Assembly: GCF_000826085.1 (NCBI RefSeq)
Contig: NZ_CCYM01000002.1
Coordinates: 186,001 to 250,000, forward strand
Length of the DNA: 64,000 nucleotides
Direction of reading: 5' to 3'
Source of the DNA: Nigerium massiliense
Lineage (GTDB): Bacteria; Actinomycetota; Actinomycetes; Propionibacteriales; Propionibacteriaceae
Part shown: in pieces, positions 17,348 to 28,176 of the stretch
Position numbering within the stretch: the first letter of the stretch is position 1
Layout: every line of letters starts with the position of its first letter
Made by a program: the position numbers and the translations under genes
The notes under the pieces: generated by a model
The model's input: only the letters and a program-made list of their open reading frames with translations
What the model was told of the DNA's origin: nothing
Database searches by the model: none

Positions 17348-20300
17348 TCAGCCGAACAGCGCGGTGACGGCCTGGGTGGCCCACTCCAGCAGCGCCAGGT
17401 CCTTGACGGGTTGGCCGCCGATCGGGCGGGTCATCGGACGCGGCAGCAGCACCTGCTTGGACGCCTTGTGCACCTTCGCCCCGGGATAGAGCCGATTGAG
17501 GCGCAGCACCCGCGACTCGGGCAGCTCGGCCGGGCTGAGCCGGATGAAGGTGCCGGCCGAGATCACCTCGGTGAGGCCGACGCTGCGGCACAGCAGCCGG
17601 AACCGGGCGACCTCCAGCAGCGCGGTCACCGGTTCGGGCGGGGTGCCGTAGCGGTCGACGAGTTCGTCCCGAACGGCGTTGAGATCGGCGACCTCCCGAA
17701 CCTGCGCGATGCGCTTGTACATCTCGAGGCGCAGCCGCTCCGATTCGACGTAGTCGACGGGCAGGTGCGCCTCGACGGGCAGCTCGATCTTCATCTCGGG
17801 TTCGGGCTCGGTGTCCTCGCCGCGGAAGTCGGCGACGGCCTCGCCGACGAGCCGGATGTAGAGGTCGAAGCCGACGTCGGCGATGTGTCCCGACTGTTCG
17901 CCGCCCAGCAGGTTGCCGGCGCCGCGGATCTCCAGGTCCTTCATCGCGATCGCCATGCCGGCGCCCAGGTCGGTGTGGGCGGCCATCGTCGAGAGCCGGT
18001 CGTGCGCGGTCTCGGTCAGCGGCTTGTCGGCCGGGTAGAGGAAGTAGGCGTAGCCGCGCTCGCGTCCGCGCCCGACGCGTCCGCGCAGCTGGTGCAGCTG
18101 GGACAGGCCCATCAGGTCGGCGCGCTCGATGATGAGGGTGTTGGCCGTCGAGATGTCCAGGCCGGCCTCGACGATCGTGGTGCAGACCAGGACGTCGGCC
18201 TTGCGCTCCCAGAAGTCGACCATCACTTGCTCGAGCGCCTTCTCGTTCATCTGGCCGTGCGCGACCGCGACCCTCGCCTCGGGGACGAGGTCCTGGATGT
18301 GCGCGGCCGCCTTGCCGATGCTGTTCACCCGGTTGTGGATGAAGAACACCTGACCCTCGCGGGCCAGCTCGCGCCGGATCGCCGCGCGCACCTGCCCGTC
18401 GTCGTACGGTCCGGCGAAGGTCAGGACGGGGTGGCGTTCCTCGGGCGGGGTCGCGATGACGCTCATCTCGCGGATGCCCGTGACGGCCATCTCAAGCGTG
18501 CGCGGGATGGGGGTGGCCGACATGGCGAGGACGTCCACGTTGAGGCGCAGCTTCTTCAGCGCCTCCTTGTGCTCGACGCCGAAGCGCTGCTCCTCGTCGA
18601 TGATCACCAGACCCAGATCCTTGAACTGCACCTGATCGCTGAGCAGCCGGTGCGTCCCGATGGCGACGTCGACCGAACCGTCCGCCAGCCCCTCGACCGT
18701 CTTCTTGATCTCGGCGTTCGTCTGGAAACGGCTGAGCTGCGCCACGGTGACGGGGAAGCCGGCGTAGCGGTCGGCGAACGTCTGGAAGTGCTGTTGGACG
18801 AGCAGCGTCGTCGGCACGAGGACGGCGACCTGCTTGCCGTCCATCACCGCCTTGAACGCCGCGCGCACCGCGATCTCGGTCTTGCCGTACCCGACGTCAC
18901 CGCAGATGAGCCGGTCCATCGGGACGACCTGCTGCATGTCGGCCTTCACCTCGGTGATCGCGGCCAGCTGGTCGGGGGTCTCGACGTAGGTGAAGGCATC
19001 CTCGAGCTCGCGCTGCCACACGGTGTCGACGCCGAACGCGTGGCCCTTGGTCGCCTGCCGGGCGGCGTAGAGCTTGATGAGCTCGGCGGCGATCTCGCGG
19101 ACGGCCTTGCGGGCCCGGCTCTTGCGCCGCGCCCAATCGGAGCCGCCGAGGCGGTCGAGCGAGGGGGCGTCCCCGCCGACGTAGCGGGTGACCTGGTCGA
19201 GCTGGTCCATGGGCAGGAACAGCCGGTCGCCCGGCTGGCCGCGCTTGGACGGCGCGTACTCGACGACCAGGTACTCGCGCGTCGAGCCGGCGACGGTGCG
19301 CTGCACCATCTCGACGTAGCGGCCGACGCCGTGCTGCTCGTGGACGATGTAGTCGCCGGACGTCAGCTCGAGCGGGTCGATCGCGTTCTTGCGCCGCGCC
19401 GGCATCTTGCGGGCCGACTTGTCGACATCGCGCTGGCCGGAGAGGTCGCCGGCGGTGAAGACGTTGAGCTTGATCGTCTCGACGCGGAAGCCGTGCGGCA
19501 GGTCGGCGACCACGACGGAGACGCGCCCCGCCAGCTCGGCGCCGGCGAGGATCTCGGCCATGCGGGTGGCCCGGCCGTTGTTGTCGGCGACGAGGACGAC
19601 CGTCCAGCCGCTGTGCGCGGCGTCGGAGATGGCCTCGACCGCCCGCTCGGTGTCGCCGCGGTACACCTCGTTCTCCACGGCATCGACGCGCAGAGACTCG
19701 GGATCCTCGGCGAAGGAGGACAACGTCCACCAGGCCAGGCCGCGGTCGACGGCGTCGGTGCGCACCTCGCCCAACGCCCGGTAGGCGGACGCCTCCAGGT
19801 CGATCGGCGCCTTGCCGCCCTCCGCGGCGGCCGTCCAGGACGCGCGCAGGAACTCCTGGGACGTCTCGTGCAGCTCGAGCGCGCGGGCCCGCACCTTCTC
19901 GGGGTCGCTGACGAGGACCAGCGTCTCGGCCGGCACGACGTCGACGAGCAGTTCGAGACCGTCCACGAGCGCGGCGGACAGCGCCTCCATGCCATCGACG
20001 GCGTGCCCGTCGGCGATGCGCTCGAACACGTCGCGCAGCTGGTCGGGCACCGCGCCGTTTCGGGCGTGCTCATGCGCGCGCTCGCGGACCTTCTCGGTGA
20101 TCAGCATCTCCCGGCACGGGGACGCCGTGATCTCCGGCAGCAACGCCTCGTCCGAGCGCTGGTCGGCGATCTGGAAGTGCCGGATCTCCTCGACGGTGTC
20201 GCCGAAGAAGTCGACGCGGATCGGGTGCTCCTCCGTCGGTGGGAAGACGTCGATGATGCCGCCGCGCACCGCGAACTCGCCGCGCCGCTCGACGAGGTCC

Positions 20301-20803
20301 ACACGGACATACGCCGCGTCCACGAGCATGCGCGCGACGTCCTCGATGTCGTAGTCCTCCCCCGCGACCAGCCGCACCGGCAGCAGGTCGCCCAGCCCCT
20401 TCACCTGGGGCTGCAGGGCGGCGCGGACCGGGGCCACGATGATGCGCGGCGCGGGCCGCTCGTCGTGGCCGGCGAGCCGGCGCAGGACGTCGAGGCGGCG
20501 TCCCACGGTGTCGGAACGGGGCGAGAGGCGCTCGTGCGGCAGGGTCTCCCAGGCCGGGTAGTAGCTGACCGCGTCCTCGCCGAGCAGCGATGCCAGGGAC
20601 GCGGTGAGCGCCTCCGCCTCGCGGTACGTCGAGGTGATGACCAGCTGGGGCCGTTCGGGTTCCAGCGCCGCCACCATGAGCGGCCGCATGGCCTCGGGGA
20701 TGGCGATGTCCAACGTCGGCTCGGACCCGGTGTGAGCGGCCTCGACGAGCTGCTTGATCACGGGTTCGGAGGCGACGAACTCGAGAAGGCCGTCAAGATC
20801 CAC
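17348..20803 (-). CDS. mfd: Transcription-repair coupling factor Mfd
   Basis: An 1151-residue DNA translocase that removes stalled RNA polymerase and recruits UvrA. The order is UvrB-homology module (residues 1-~330), RNA polymerase interaction domain (~480-560, with DYIVHEQHGVGRY), the RecG-like motor with Walker A GDVGYGKTE and DEEQ, helicase motif VI in HQLRGRVGRGRERGYAY, and the C-terminal TRCF domain. GTG 20803 lies seven bases after a TAGACT -10 element; upstream in-frame starts would run into the divergent purL promoter region. Full length. Confidence 0.96.
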   Translation of the reverse strand: MDLDGLLEFVASEPVIKQLVEAAHTGSEPTLDIAIPEAMRPLMVAALEPERPQLVITSTYREAEALTASLASLLGEDAVSYYPAWETLPHERLSPRSDTVGRRLDVLRRLAGHDERPAPRIIVAPVRAALQPQVKGLGDLLPVRLVAGEDYDIEDVARMLVDAAYVRVDLVERRGEFAVRGGIIDVFPPTEEHPIRVDFFGDTVEEIRHFQIADQRSDEALLPEITASPCREMLITEKVRERAHEHARNGAVPDQLRDVFERIADGHAVDGMEALSAALVDGLELLVDVVPAETLVLVSDPEKVRARALELHETSQEFLRASWTAAAEGGKAPIDLEASAYRALGEVRTDAVDRGLAWWTLSSFAEDPESLRVDAVENEVYRGDTERAVEAISDAAHSGWTVVLVADNNGRATRMAEILAGAELAGRVSVVVADLPHGFRVETIKLNVFTAGDLSGQRDVDKSARKMPARRKNAIDPLELTSGDYIVHEQHGVGRYVEMVQRTVAGSTREYLVVEYAPSKRGQPGDRLFLPMDQLDQVTRYVGGDAPSLDRLGGSDWARRKSRARKAVREIAAELIKLYAARQATKGHAFGVDTVWQRELEDAFTYVETPDQLAAITEVKADMQQVVPMDRLICGDVGYGKTEIAVRAAFKAVMDGKQVAVLVPTTLLVQQHFQTFADRYAGFPVTVAQLSRFQTNAEIKKTVEGLADGSVDVAIGTHRLLSDQVQFKDLGLVIIDEEQRFGVEHKEALKKLRLNVDVLAMSATPIPRTLEMAVTGIREMSVIATPPEERHPVLTFAGPYDDGQVRAAIRRELAREGQVFFIHNRVNSIGKAAAHIQDLVPEARVAVAHGQMNEKALEQVMVDFWERKADVLVCTTIVEAGLDISTANTLIIERADLMGLSQLHQLRGRVGRGRERGYAYFLYPADKPLTETAHDRLSTMAAHTDLGAGMAIAMKDLEIRGAGNLLGGEQSGHIADVGFDLYIRLVGEAVADFRGEDTEPEPEMKIELPVEAHLPVDYVESERLRLEMYKRIAQVREVADLNAVRDELVDRYGTPPEPVTALLEVARFRLLCRSVGLTEVISAGTFIRLSPAELPESRVLRLNRLYPGAKVHKASKQVLLPRPMTRPIGGQPVKDLALLEWATQAVTALFG

Positions 20804-20810
20804 GGGGTGC

Positions 20811-20816
20811 AGTCTA
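20811..20816 (-). promoter_or_regulatory. mfd -10 element TAGACT, leaderless start
   Basis: On the minus strand TAGACT ends seven bases before the mfd GTG. It lies in the 113-base divergent spacer shared with purL. Confidence 0.5.
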
Positions 20817-20872
20817 GGTGGTCCGCCACCGCGTCCGGCTGGTCGGCGGAGCGTCGGCACCGGGCCCACCGG

Positions 20873-20878
20873 TAGCCT
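20873..20878 (+). promoter_or_regulatory. purL -10 element (TAGCCT)
   Basis: TAGCCT lies 38 bases before the purL GTG, leaving a short leader that carries GGAGG at 20906-20910. In contrast to mfd on the other side, purL is therefore probably leadered. Confidence 0.4.
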
Positions 20879-20916
20879 GGCTGGCGTCCAAGACTGAGAC
20901 CATCCGGAGGGCCATC

Positions 20917-23900
20917 GTGACGCCGACCTCGTCCCATACCTATTGCATCCTCGAGGTGCCGGGCGGTTCGGCCCTCTCCCCCTTCCGGGCGGCGGCCGTC
21001 ATGGGCCGCCTTCAGCAGGTGGCGCCGCGGGTGAGCGGGGTCACCGCGCGCTACGTCCACCTCGTGGCGTCCGATTCCGCGCTGACCCCGGACGCCGCCG
21101 AGGCCGTCGCGGCGATCCTCGACTACGGTGACGCGCCGTCCGCCGCCCCGCAGGGCGCGACCGCGACCATCGTCGTGTCGCCCCGTCTCGGCACCATCTC
21201 GCCGTGGGCGTCCAAGGCCACCGACATCGTCCGCAACTGCGGCATCGAGGTGCACCGCGTCGAGCGGGTCACCGAGTACACGCTCGCCCTCGACGGCGAG
21301 CTGTCTGATGACCAGTGGCAGGCCTGCGCGGACGTCCTGCACGATCGCATGACCGAATCGGCGCTGCCCGGCCTCGAGGCCGCCGAGGCCGTGTTCGCCG
21401 AGAAGGACGCCGAGCCGATGGAGCACGTCGACGTGCGCGGTCGCGGCCGCGCGGCCCTCGTCGAGGCGAACGCCGCCTACGGCCTGGCCCTCTCGGACGA
21501 CGAGGTCGACTACCTCGTGGACGCCTTCACCGCCCTCGACCGCAACCCCACCGACGTCGAGCTCATGATGTTCGCGCAGATGAACTCCGAGCACTGCCGC
21601 CACAAGATCTTCAACGCCGACTTCGTGATCGACGGCGAGCCGCAGGACAGCTCGCTGTTCGGCATGATCCGCAACACCGAGAAGGTGGCGGGCGGGCCGG
21701 CGTCCGGCACCGTCGTGGCGTACTCCGACAACTCCTCGGTCATGGAGGGCGGGCAGGCCACCCGCTTCCTCCCCGCCCCGGACGACGCCCACGCCGGCCC
21801 CGCGCCCTACGCGGAGCGCCCCGGCGAGGTCCACGTCCTGATGAAGGTCGAGACGCACAACCACCCGACCGCGATCTCGCCGTTCCCCGGCGCCGCGACG
21901 GGCTCGGGCGGCGAGATCCGCGACGAGGGCGCCACCGGGCGCGGGTCGCAGCCGAAGGCGGGCCTGACCGGGTTCATCGTGTCCAACCTGAACCTGCCCG
22001 GCACCGACGAGCCCTGGGAGGCCGAGCGGTACGGCGCGCCGGACCACCTCGCGTCCCCGCTGGAGATCATGACCGAGGCGCCGCTGGGCGCCGCCGCGTT
22101 CAACAACGAGTTCGGACGCCCCGGCCTCGGCGGGTTCTTCCGCGTGTACGAGCAGACAGTGGACAGCGTCCGCCGCGGCTACCACAAGCCGATCATGAGC
22201 GCCGGCGGTCTCGGACAGATCGCGGCCGAGCAGACCGAGAAGGTGCGCTTCGGCGAGGGATCCCTGCTGATCCAGCTGGGCGGCCCCGGTATGCGCATCG
22301 GCATGGGTGGCGGTGCGGCGTCCTCGATGGCGTCCGGCACGAACGCCGCGGCGCTCGACTTCGACTCGGTGCAGCGCGGCAACCCCGAGATGGAGCGGCG
22401 CGCCCAGGAGGTCATCACGGCGTGCGCCGCGCTGGGCGACGAGAACCCGATCCTCGCGATCCACGACGTGGGCGCCGGCGGTCTCTCGAACGCGTTCCCC
22501 GAGCTGGTGGACGACGCCGGCATGGGCGCCCGCTTCGACCTGGACGCTGTGCCGCTGGAGGAATCCGGCCTGGCGCCCAAGGAGATCTGGAGCAACGAGA
22601 GCCAGGAGCGCTACGTCCTGGCCATCGCCCCCGACGCGTTGGAGCGCTTCGCCGCCATCTGCGCCCGCGAGCGGGCCCCGTTCGCCGTGGTCGGGCGGGC
22701 GTTCGACGACGGACGCCTCGTGCTCGCCGACAACGGCATCGAGGGCGGCCCCGGCGACGACCCTGCGGCCGACATGCCATTGCAGGTGCTGCTCGGCAAG
22801 CCGCCGAAGATGCTGCGCAACGTCACCCGACTCGAACGCTCCGGGGACGCCTTCGACCTGGCGCCGTTCGACGACGCCGCAGCGGTGCGCGAGTCGGCCT
22901 ACGCCGTGCTGCGCCACCCGAGCGTCGCCTCCAAGCGCTTCCTGATCACCATCGGCGACCGCACCGTCGGCGGACTGACGCACCGCGACCAGATGGTCGG
23001 CCCGTGGCAGGTGCCGGTGGCCGACGTCGCCGTCACCCTCACCGACCACGTCGGGTTCGCCGGTCAGGCGATGAGCTCCGGCGAGCGGACGCCGCTGGCC
23101 TCCGTCGACGCGCCCGCGTCCGGCCGGATGGCGGTCGGCGAGGCGATCACGAACCTGCTCGCCGCCCCGATCACGCTCAACCGGGTCAAGCTGTCGGCCA
23201 ACTGGATGGCCGCCTGCGGCGAGCCCGGCGAGGACGCCGCCCTCTACGACACCGTCCGCGCTGTCGGCCTGGAGCTGTGCCCGGCGCTCGACGTCAGCAT
23301 CCCCGTCGGCAAGGACTCCTTGTCGATGCGCACCACGTGGTCGGACGCCGACGGCGCCAAGCAGGTCACCTCGCCGGTGTCTTTGGTCGTCACCGCCTTC
23401 GCCTCGCTGACGGACGTCCGCGGCACGCTCACCCCGCAGGTCGCTCCCGGCCAGACGCTGCTGCTCGTCGACCTCGGCGCCGGAGCGGACCGCCTCGGCG
23501 GCTCGATGTTCGCCCAGGTCAACGACGCGTTCGGCGACGCGGTCCCCAACCTCGACGACCCCGCGCGCCTCGTCGCGCTGGTGGACGCCGTCAACGAACT
23601 CCGCGACGCCGGGCTGATCGCCGCCTACCACGACCGCTCCGACGGCGGCCTGTGGGCGGCGGCGGTGGAGATGGCACTGGCCGGGTCGACCGGCCTCGAT
23701 CTGGACGTGGCGTCCGTCGCGGCACTGTTCACCGAGGAACTCGGCGCCGTGCTGGCTGTGCCCGCGGCGTCCGTCGCCGAGGCGTCGGCCGTGCTCACCA
23801 GGCACGGCCTGGGCGACCTGACCCGACAGGTGGGCGCCACCAGTCCGGGCGGCTCCCCCGCCCCGGCCGGGGCCCGGGTGAGCGTCGCGATCGCCGGACG

Positions 23901-24864
23901 CCCCACGTTGGACGAGCCGCTCCGCTTGCTGGGTCAGGCATGGGACGAGGTGTCGTGGCGGATGGCCGCCCTGCGCGACAACCCCGCCTGCGCCGACGCC
24001 GAGCACGCCGCGTTCGCCGCGGACGGCGACCCCGGCCTGTACGTCAAGACGACGTTCGACCCGCGCGAGGACGTCGCCGCCCCCTCCATCGCCACGGGCG
24101 CCCGCCCCAGGGTGGCGATCCTGCGCGAGCAGGGCGTCAACAGCCACGTGGAGACCGCCTACGCGTTCCACACGGCGGGATTCGAGGCCGTCGACGTCCA
24201 CATGACCGACCTGCAGCACGGCCGCTTCGACCTCGCGGACGCGGCCGGCCTGGTCGCCGTCGGCGGGTTCTCCTACGGAGACACGCTCGGCGCGGGCGAG
24301 GGCTGGGCGCGGTCGATCCTGCACAACCCGGCGCTGACGGACGCCTTCGCGTCCTTCTTCGCCCGGCCCGACACGTTCGGCCTCGGCATCTGCAACGGCT
24401 GCCAGATGTTCGGCGCCCTCGCCGAGCTCATCCCGGGTGCTGAGGCCTGGCCGCTGTTCCGCCGCAACACCTCCGAACAGTTCGAGGCGCGGCTGTCGCT
24501 GGTCGAGGTGCTGGACTCCCCGTCCCTTTTCACCGCGGGCATGGCGGGGTCGCGGCTCCCGATCGCGGTGTCCCACGGTGAGGGCCGCGCCGACTTCGCC
24601 ACCCGAGGCGACGCCGGCGCCGTGCACGGCGTCCTGCGCTACGTCGACAACCACGGACGTCCGACCGAGGCCTACCCGGCCAACCCGAACGGCTCGCCCG
24701 GCGGGCTCACCGCGGTGACGACGCCGGACGGCCGGTTCACCGCGATGATGCCGCACCCCGAGCGGGTGCTCCGCAACCTCCAGCTGAGCTGGACGAGCGG
24801 CGAGGTGGGCGACGCGAGCCCGTGGCTGCGGCTGTTCCGCAACGCACGGGCCCACCTCGGCTGA
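20917..24864 (+). CDS. purL: Phosphoribosylformylglycinamidine synthase, single-chain form
   Basis: Purine step 4: FGAR, glutamine and ATP to FGAM. At 1315 residues this is the large fused form: N-terminal PurS-like region (~1-150), two AIRS-like synthetase halves (~200-1000; [50 protein letters not shown]), and a C-terminal class I glutaminase with nucleophile cysteine in [10 protein letters not shown] and histidine in MMPHPERV. The GTG at 20917 has GGAGG six bases upstream. Most actinobacteria use separate PurS, PurL and PurQ. A small palindrome (CCGAAC-A-GTTCGG) follows the stop. Confidence 0.96.
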   Translation: MTPTSSHTYCILEVPGGSALSPFRAAAVMGRLQQVAPRVSGVTARYVHLVASDSALTPDAAEAVAAILDYGDAPSAAPQGATATIVVSPRLGTISPWASKATDIVRNCGIEVHRVERVTEYTLALDGELSDDQWQACADVLHDRMTESALPGLEAAEAVFAEKDAEPMEHVDVRGRGRAALVEANAAYGLALSDDEVDYLVDAFTALDRNPTDVELMMFAQMNSEHCRHKIFNADFVIDGEPQDSSLFGMIRNTEKVAGGPASGTVVAYSDNSSVMEGGQATRFLPAPDDAHAGPAPYAERPGEVHVLMKVETHNHPTAISPFPGAATGSGGEIRDEGATGRGSQPKAGLTGFIVSNLNLPGTDEPWEAERYGAPDHLASPLEIMTEAPLGAAAFNNEFGRPGLGGFFRVYEQTVDSVRRGYHKPIMSAGGLGQIAAEQTEKVRFGEGSLLIQLGGPGMRIGMGGGAASSMASGTNAAALDFDSVQRGNPEMERRAQEVITACAALGDENPILAIHDVGAGGLSNAFPELVDDAGMGARFDLDAVPLEESGLAPKEIWSNESQERYVLAIAPDALERFAAICARERAPFAVVGRAFDDGRLVLADNGIEGGPGDDPAADMPLQVLLGKPPKMLRNVTRLERSGDAFDLAPFDDAAAVRESAYAVLRHPSVASKRFLITIGDRTVGGLTHRDQMVGPWQVPVADVAVTLTDHVGFAGQAMSSGERTPLASVDAPASGRMAVGEAITNLLAAPITLNRVKLSANWMAACGEPGEDAALYDTVRAVGLELCPALDVSIPVGKDSLSMRTTWSDADGAKQVTSPVSLVVTAFASLTDVRGTLTPQVAPGQTLLLVDLGAGADRLGGSMFAQVNDAFGDAVPNLDDPARLVALVDAVNELRDAGLIAAYHDRSDGGLWAAAVEMALAGSTGLDLDVASVAALFTEELGAVLAVPAASVAEASAVLTRHGLGDLTRQVGATSPGGSPAPAGARVSVAIAGRPTLDEPLRLLGQAWDEVSWRMAALRDNPACADAEHAAFAADGDPGLYVKTTFDPREDVAAPSIATGARPRVAILREQGVNSHVETAYAFHTAGFEAVDVHMTDLQHGRFDLADAAGLVAVGGFSYGDTLGAGEGWARSILHNPALTDAFASFFARPDTFGLGICNGCQMFGALAELIPGAEAWPLFRRNTSEQFEARLSLVEVLDSPSLFTAGMAGSRLPIAVSHGEGRADFATRGDAGAVHGVLRYVDNHGRPTEAYPANPNGSPGGLTAVTTPDGRFTAMMPHPERVLRNLQLSWTSGEVGDASPWLRLFRNARAHLG

Positions 24865-25001
24865 ATCTCCCGCCCCGAACAGTTCGGAGCAACGGCGACG
24901 CTTACCTGTACTGACCGGACACGTTGATCAATCGCCGGCTGGTCGCCGCGAGCCGGTCAGCGAAGCCGGGCGGATTGGACCTCGGGCATGGGGTCTTCAG
25001 G

Positions 25002-27275
25002 TCAGGCCCGCGCGGATCGCCGGTTCTGCAGGTGGCGGCGGAGGTACTCGCCCGTGTGGGTGTCTGTGCGGGCGAGGTCGGTGACGCTGCCGGTGAACTG
25101 CACGAGTCCGCCGTTGTGACCGCCGTCGGGTCCTAGATCGACGACGTGGTCGGCGGCTGCGATGACGTCGAGGTCGTGCTCGATGACGATGACCGTGCGG
25201 CCGTCGTCGACGAGGCGGTGCAGCAGGTCGACGAGCCGGCCGGTGTCGTTGGGGTGCAGTCCTGTGGTGGGTTCGTCCAGGACGATGATGTCCGCGCCGG
25301 CCGTGAGCTCGCGAGCCAGCTTGAGGCGCTGTCGTTCCCCGCCGGACAAGGTGATGAGGTTCTGGCCGAGGGTGACGTAGCCGAGCCCGACTTGTGAGGC
25401 TGTGGTGAGTAGCCGGACGAGGCGGGTGTCGGTGAAGTGGTCGCGCGCCTCGTCGATGGTCAGCTCGAAGACGTCCGCGATGGTCAGCCCGTCCACTGTG
25501 TGCCGTAGGGCGCCTGGGCGGAAGCGCCTGCCCCCGCATGTCTCGCAGGGGGTCGTGACCGAGTCTGCGAAGCCGAGGTCGATGAAGGTCAGGCCGGTGC
25601 CTTCGCAGGCGCGGCAGCCGCCGTCGGCGTTGGGTGAGAAGAGCCCGGCGGGCTGGCCTGTCGCCTTGGGGTAGATGCGACGGATCTCGTCGAGCATGCC
25701 GGTCCAGGAAGCTGGCGTGGAGCGGCGCGAGCCGCGGATCGGGCCTTGGTCGACGAGGACCGCATCGGGGGCCACCTGGGGTAGGTGCCCGTGGATCAGG
25801 GAAGACTTTCCCGAGCCAGCGACGCCGGTCACGACGGTGAGGACGCCGAGGGGGATGTCGACGCTGACGTCACGCAGGTTGTGCGAACGGGCGTGCTCGA
25901 TGCGCAGCAGACCGGTGCTCACGCGTGGTTCGCGGTCCGTGACGTGGTGGGCCCGCAGCGCTGCACCCGTCGGGGTGTCGGTGCCGCGCAGCTGTTCGAA
26001 GCTGCCCTGGAAGACGAGTCGGCCGCCGTGTGGTCCGGGGGCTGGGCCGATCTCGATGACCTGGTCCGCGATGGCCATGATGGCGGGGTCGTGCTCGACG
26101 ACCAGGACGGTGTTTCCCTTGTCGCGCAAGTCGATCAGCAGCTGGGCGAGCCGGTCGACATCTCGCGCGTGCAGGCCGGTGGTCGGCTCGTCGAAGATGT
26201 ACAGCATGTCGTTGAGCGTGCTGCCGAGGTGCCCCACCATGCGCACCCGCTGCGCCTCACCGCCGGACAGGGTGGCGGTGGCCCGGTCGAGGCTGAGATA
26301 ACCCAGGCCGAGCTCGATGAGACGGTCGAGCTGGGTGGTGATCTCGTCGACGACGGTGCGGAGCGGGCCGAGGTCCCATCCACGCATCGTGTCGCTCAGG
26401 TCGCTGACCTGCATCGCGTACGCGGCTGGGAGCATGAGTCCGTCGATGTGGGCGGTGCGGGCAGCCGCGTTCAACCGTGTGCCGCCGCAGTCGGTGCAGG
26501 GCTGCTCGGTGACCAGCCTGTCGTATGCCTTCTTGGCCTCCCCCTTGAGTTGGGCAGGGTCCTTGGCGAGCTGGATTCGCCTGAACCGCACCAGGACCCC
26601 TTCGTACTCGCCCGGGAGGGCATGCGGACCGGTGGGCTCCACCTCGCCGGGCGCCGCATCGAGGAGCAGGTGGCGTTCCTTGGTCGAGAACTGCTCGATC
26701 GGCACGTCGATGTCGAACAGCCCGCTGTCGGCGTAGCGGCGCCAAGCCAGTGACCCGGTCTTGTACTCGGGGTGGCGGAAGGGGCCTTCGCGTAGCGAGC
26801 GCGCTTCGTCGAGGAAGCCCTCGACATCGAGTGCCTTCTCTCGTCCGAGCCCTTGGCAGGTCGGGCACATGCCGGCCGGGTCGTTGAACGAGAAGGCGTA
26901 GGAGTACCCGACGTGTGGGTCGGCGCCTCGGGACCAGAGCATCCGCATCCAGTCGCCGATGTCGGTGAAGGTCGCCACCGTCGAACGGGGCCCGCCGACG
27001 AGGCGTCGCTGATCGATGACCACGGCTGCCGACAGGTTCTCCAGGAGATCGACGTCAGGGCGACCGTAGGACGGCAGGTAGTTCTGCGCGAACGCACTGA
27101 AGGTGGAGTTGATCTGGCGCTGCGCCTCTGCGGCGATGGTGTCGAAGACCAGAGACGACTTCCCCGACCCCGAGACACCGACCACCACGATCAGGCTGCG
27201 CTTGGCGAGGTCGAGGTCGAGGTTCTGCAGATTGTTCTGACGTGCACCGCGCACGCGAATCTCGTTGAGAGTCAT
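25002..27275 (-). CDS. UvrA-like ABC ATPase (short class, lacking UvrB-binding domain)
   Basis: A 757-residue tandem ABC protein with two Walker A motifs (GVSGSGKSS near residue 34 and GVAGSGKSS in the second half), two LSGGE signatures and four CxxC-type pairs of the UvrA zinc modules (CPTCQG, CTDCGG, CRACEG, CETCGG). True UvrA is about 950 residues; the missing part is the UvrB-interaction and insertion region. Such short UvrA2-like proteins are often tied to resistance to DNA-damaging drugs. It is transcribed divergently from a TetR regulator with a palindrome between them, which suggests drug-inducible control. ATG 27275 has only a weak ribosome binding site. Confidence 0.9.
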   Translation of the reverse strand: MTLNEIRVRGARQNNLQNLDLDLAKRSLIVVVGVSGSGKSSLVFDTIAAEAQRQINSTFSAFAQNYLPSYGRPDVDLLENLSAAVVIDQRRLVGGPRSTVATFTDIGDWMRMLWSRGADPHVGYSYAFSFNDPAGMCPTCQGLGREKALDVEGFLDEARSLREGPFRHPEYKTGSLAWRRYADSGLFDIDVPIEQFSTKERHLLLDAAPGEVEPTGPHALPGEYEGVLVRFRRIQLAKDPAQLKGEAKKAYDRLVTEQPCTDCGGTRLNAAARTAHIDGLMLPAAYAMQVSDLSDTMRGWDLGPLRTVVDEITTQLDRLIELGLGYLSLDRATATLSGGEAQRVRMVGHLGSTLNDMLYIFDEPTTGLHARDVDRLAQLLIDLRDKGNTVLVVEHDPAIMAIADQVIEIGPAPGPHGGRLVFQGSFEQLRGTDTPTGAALRAHHVTDREPRVSTGLLRIEHARSHNLRDVSVDIPLGVLTVVTGVAGSGKSSLIHGHLPQVAPDAVLVDQGPIRGSRRSTPASWTGMLDEIRRIYPKATGQPAGLFSPNADGGCRACEGTGLTFIDLGFADSVTTPCETCGGRRFRPGALRHTVDGLTIADVFELTIDEARDHFTDTRLVRLLTTASQVGLGYVTLGQNLITLSGGERQRLKLARELTAGADIIVLDEPTTGLHPNDTGRLVDLLHRLVDDGRTVIVIEHDLDVIAAADHVVDLGPDGGHNGGLVQFTGSVTDLARTDTHTGEYLRRHLQNRRSARA

Positions 27276-27335
27276 GGCTTCGTCAGCCCCTCTGCCTCCA
27301 GAACCACCGTCATCCCGACACCTCCCCTTCGCGTC

Positions 27336-27354
27336 TACCGTACAACGTACGGTA
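27336..27354. promoter_or_regulatory. Operator palindrome between UvrA-like and TetR genes
   Basis: A perfect 8-bp inverted repeat with a three-base centre, TACCGTAC-AAC-GTACGGTA. It covers the expected -35 position of the TetR gene, whose -10 would be TATATT at 27366-27371, and lies 61 bases from the UvrA-like start. It is very likely the TetR protein's own operator. Confidence 0.8.
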
Positions 27355-27365
27355 CAGACTGCCGC

Positions 27366-27371
27366 TATATT
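27366..27371 (+). promoter_or_regulatory. -10 element TATATT of the TetR gene
   Basis: TATATT stands 24 bases before the ATG, which has a full AAGGAGGT at 27383-27390. The upstream palindrome overlaps the -35 position. Confidence 0.6.
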
Positions 27372-27395
27372 CCCGGTGTCGCAAGGAGGTCAGTC

Positions 27396-28157
27396 ATGAA
27401 GCCGTCCAGACAGACTCACGCAAGCAGCGAGCCCGAACCGCTACGCCTGCTCCAGCTCCTGTGGAGCCCCGCCACAAAGATGGGTCGGTCCGGTACGACG
27501 CTGGACGCCGTGGTCGAGCGCGCGGTCAGGCTCGCCGACGCCGACGGGATCGGGGCGCTGACGATGCGCCGCCTCGCCGACGAGGTGGGCGTGGGTGCCA
27601 TGACCCTGTACGGCTACGTCCCGGGCAAGCCCGAACTGGTCGAGCTGATGATCGACCGCGTGGCCACGACGACCTATGCGGGACGTGACAAGCCGGCCGA
27701 TCTGCCCGACTGGCGCACCGCTGTGCGGCACATCGCGACCTGCAACTACGAACACGCCGTCGCGCACGGCTGGCTCGGCGACGTGTCCCCGGCCAGGCCG
27801 ATCCTGGGGCCCGGGCACCTGGCGAAGTACGAGGACGAGCTCGCCCCGCTGGACGGCATAGGTCTGGACGACCTGACCATGGACCAAGCGCTGACGCACC
27901 TGCTCGCCACCACGCAGTACGCAGCCCGGTGGCACGTTGCGATGGACCGTGCCCGTGCCGAGAGCAGGCTCTCCGACGCGCAATGGTGGCAGACGGTCGG
28001 CCCTCGCCTCAGCGACATGCTCGGCGACAACGACCTGCCCATCTCCAGCCGGGTGGGTCACACCGTCGCCAACGCCGGCGACCCCGCAGGATTCTGTGCA
28101 CGCGCGGTCGAGACCATCATCAGCGACCTCGAACAACGAGTCACCGACAACCCCTGA
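27396..28157 (+). CDS. TetR/AcrR family transcriptional regulator
   Basis: A 253-residue regulator. The helix-turn-helix spans roughly residues 35-85 (LTMRRLADEVGVGAMTLYGYVPGKPELVELM), followed by a TetR_C-type ligand domain as in TetR-class repressors with a longer N-terminus. ATG 27396 is five bases after a perfect AAGGAGGT. It is divergent from the UvrA-like ABC gene and probably represses both itself and that gene through the palindrome at 27336-27354. The inducer is unknown. Confidence 0.9.
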   Translation: MKPSRQTHASSEPEPLRLLQLLWSPATKMGRSGTTLDAVVERAVRLADADGIGALTMRRLADEVGVGAMTLYGYVPGKPELVELMIDRVATTTYAGRDKPADLPDWRTAVRHIATCNYEHAVAHGWLGDVSPARPILGPGHLAKYEDELAPLDGIGLDDLTMDQALTHLLATTQYAARWHVAMDRARAESRLSDAQWWQTVGPRLSDMLGDNDLPISSRVGHTVANAGDPAGFCARAVETIISDLEQRVTDNP

Positions 28158-28176
28158 CCGTCCCCGATCAATACAC

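Noticed and set aside
17411..20875. A 1154-residue open frame antisense to mfd
   Set aside because: It is the complement of GC3-rich mfd codons, has Arg/Ala/Gly/Val-rich low-complexity composition, no ribosome binding site and no recognisable domain.
20758..24855. A 1365-residue open frame antisense to purL
   Set aside because: Covers purL almost exactly, with skewed composition and no motifs; purL itself has every expected motif.
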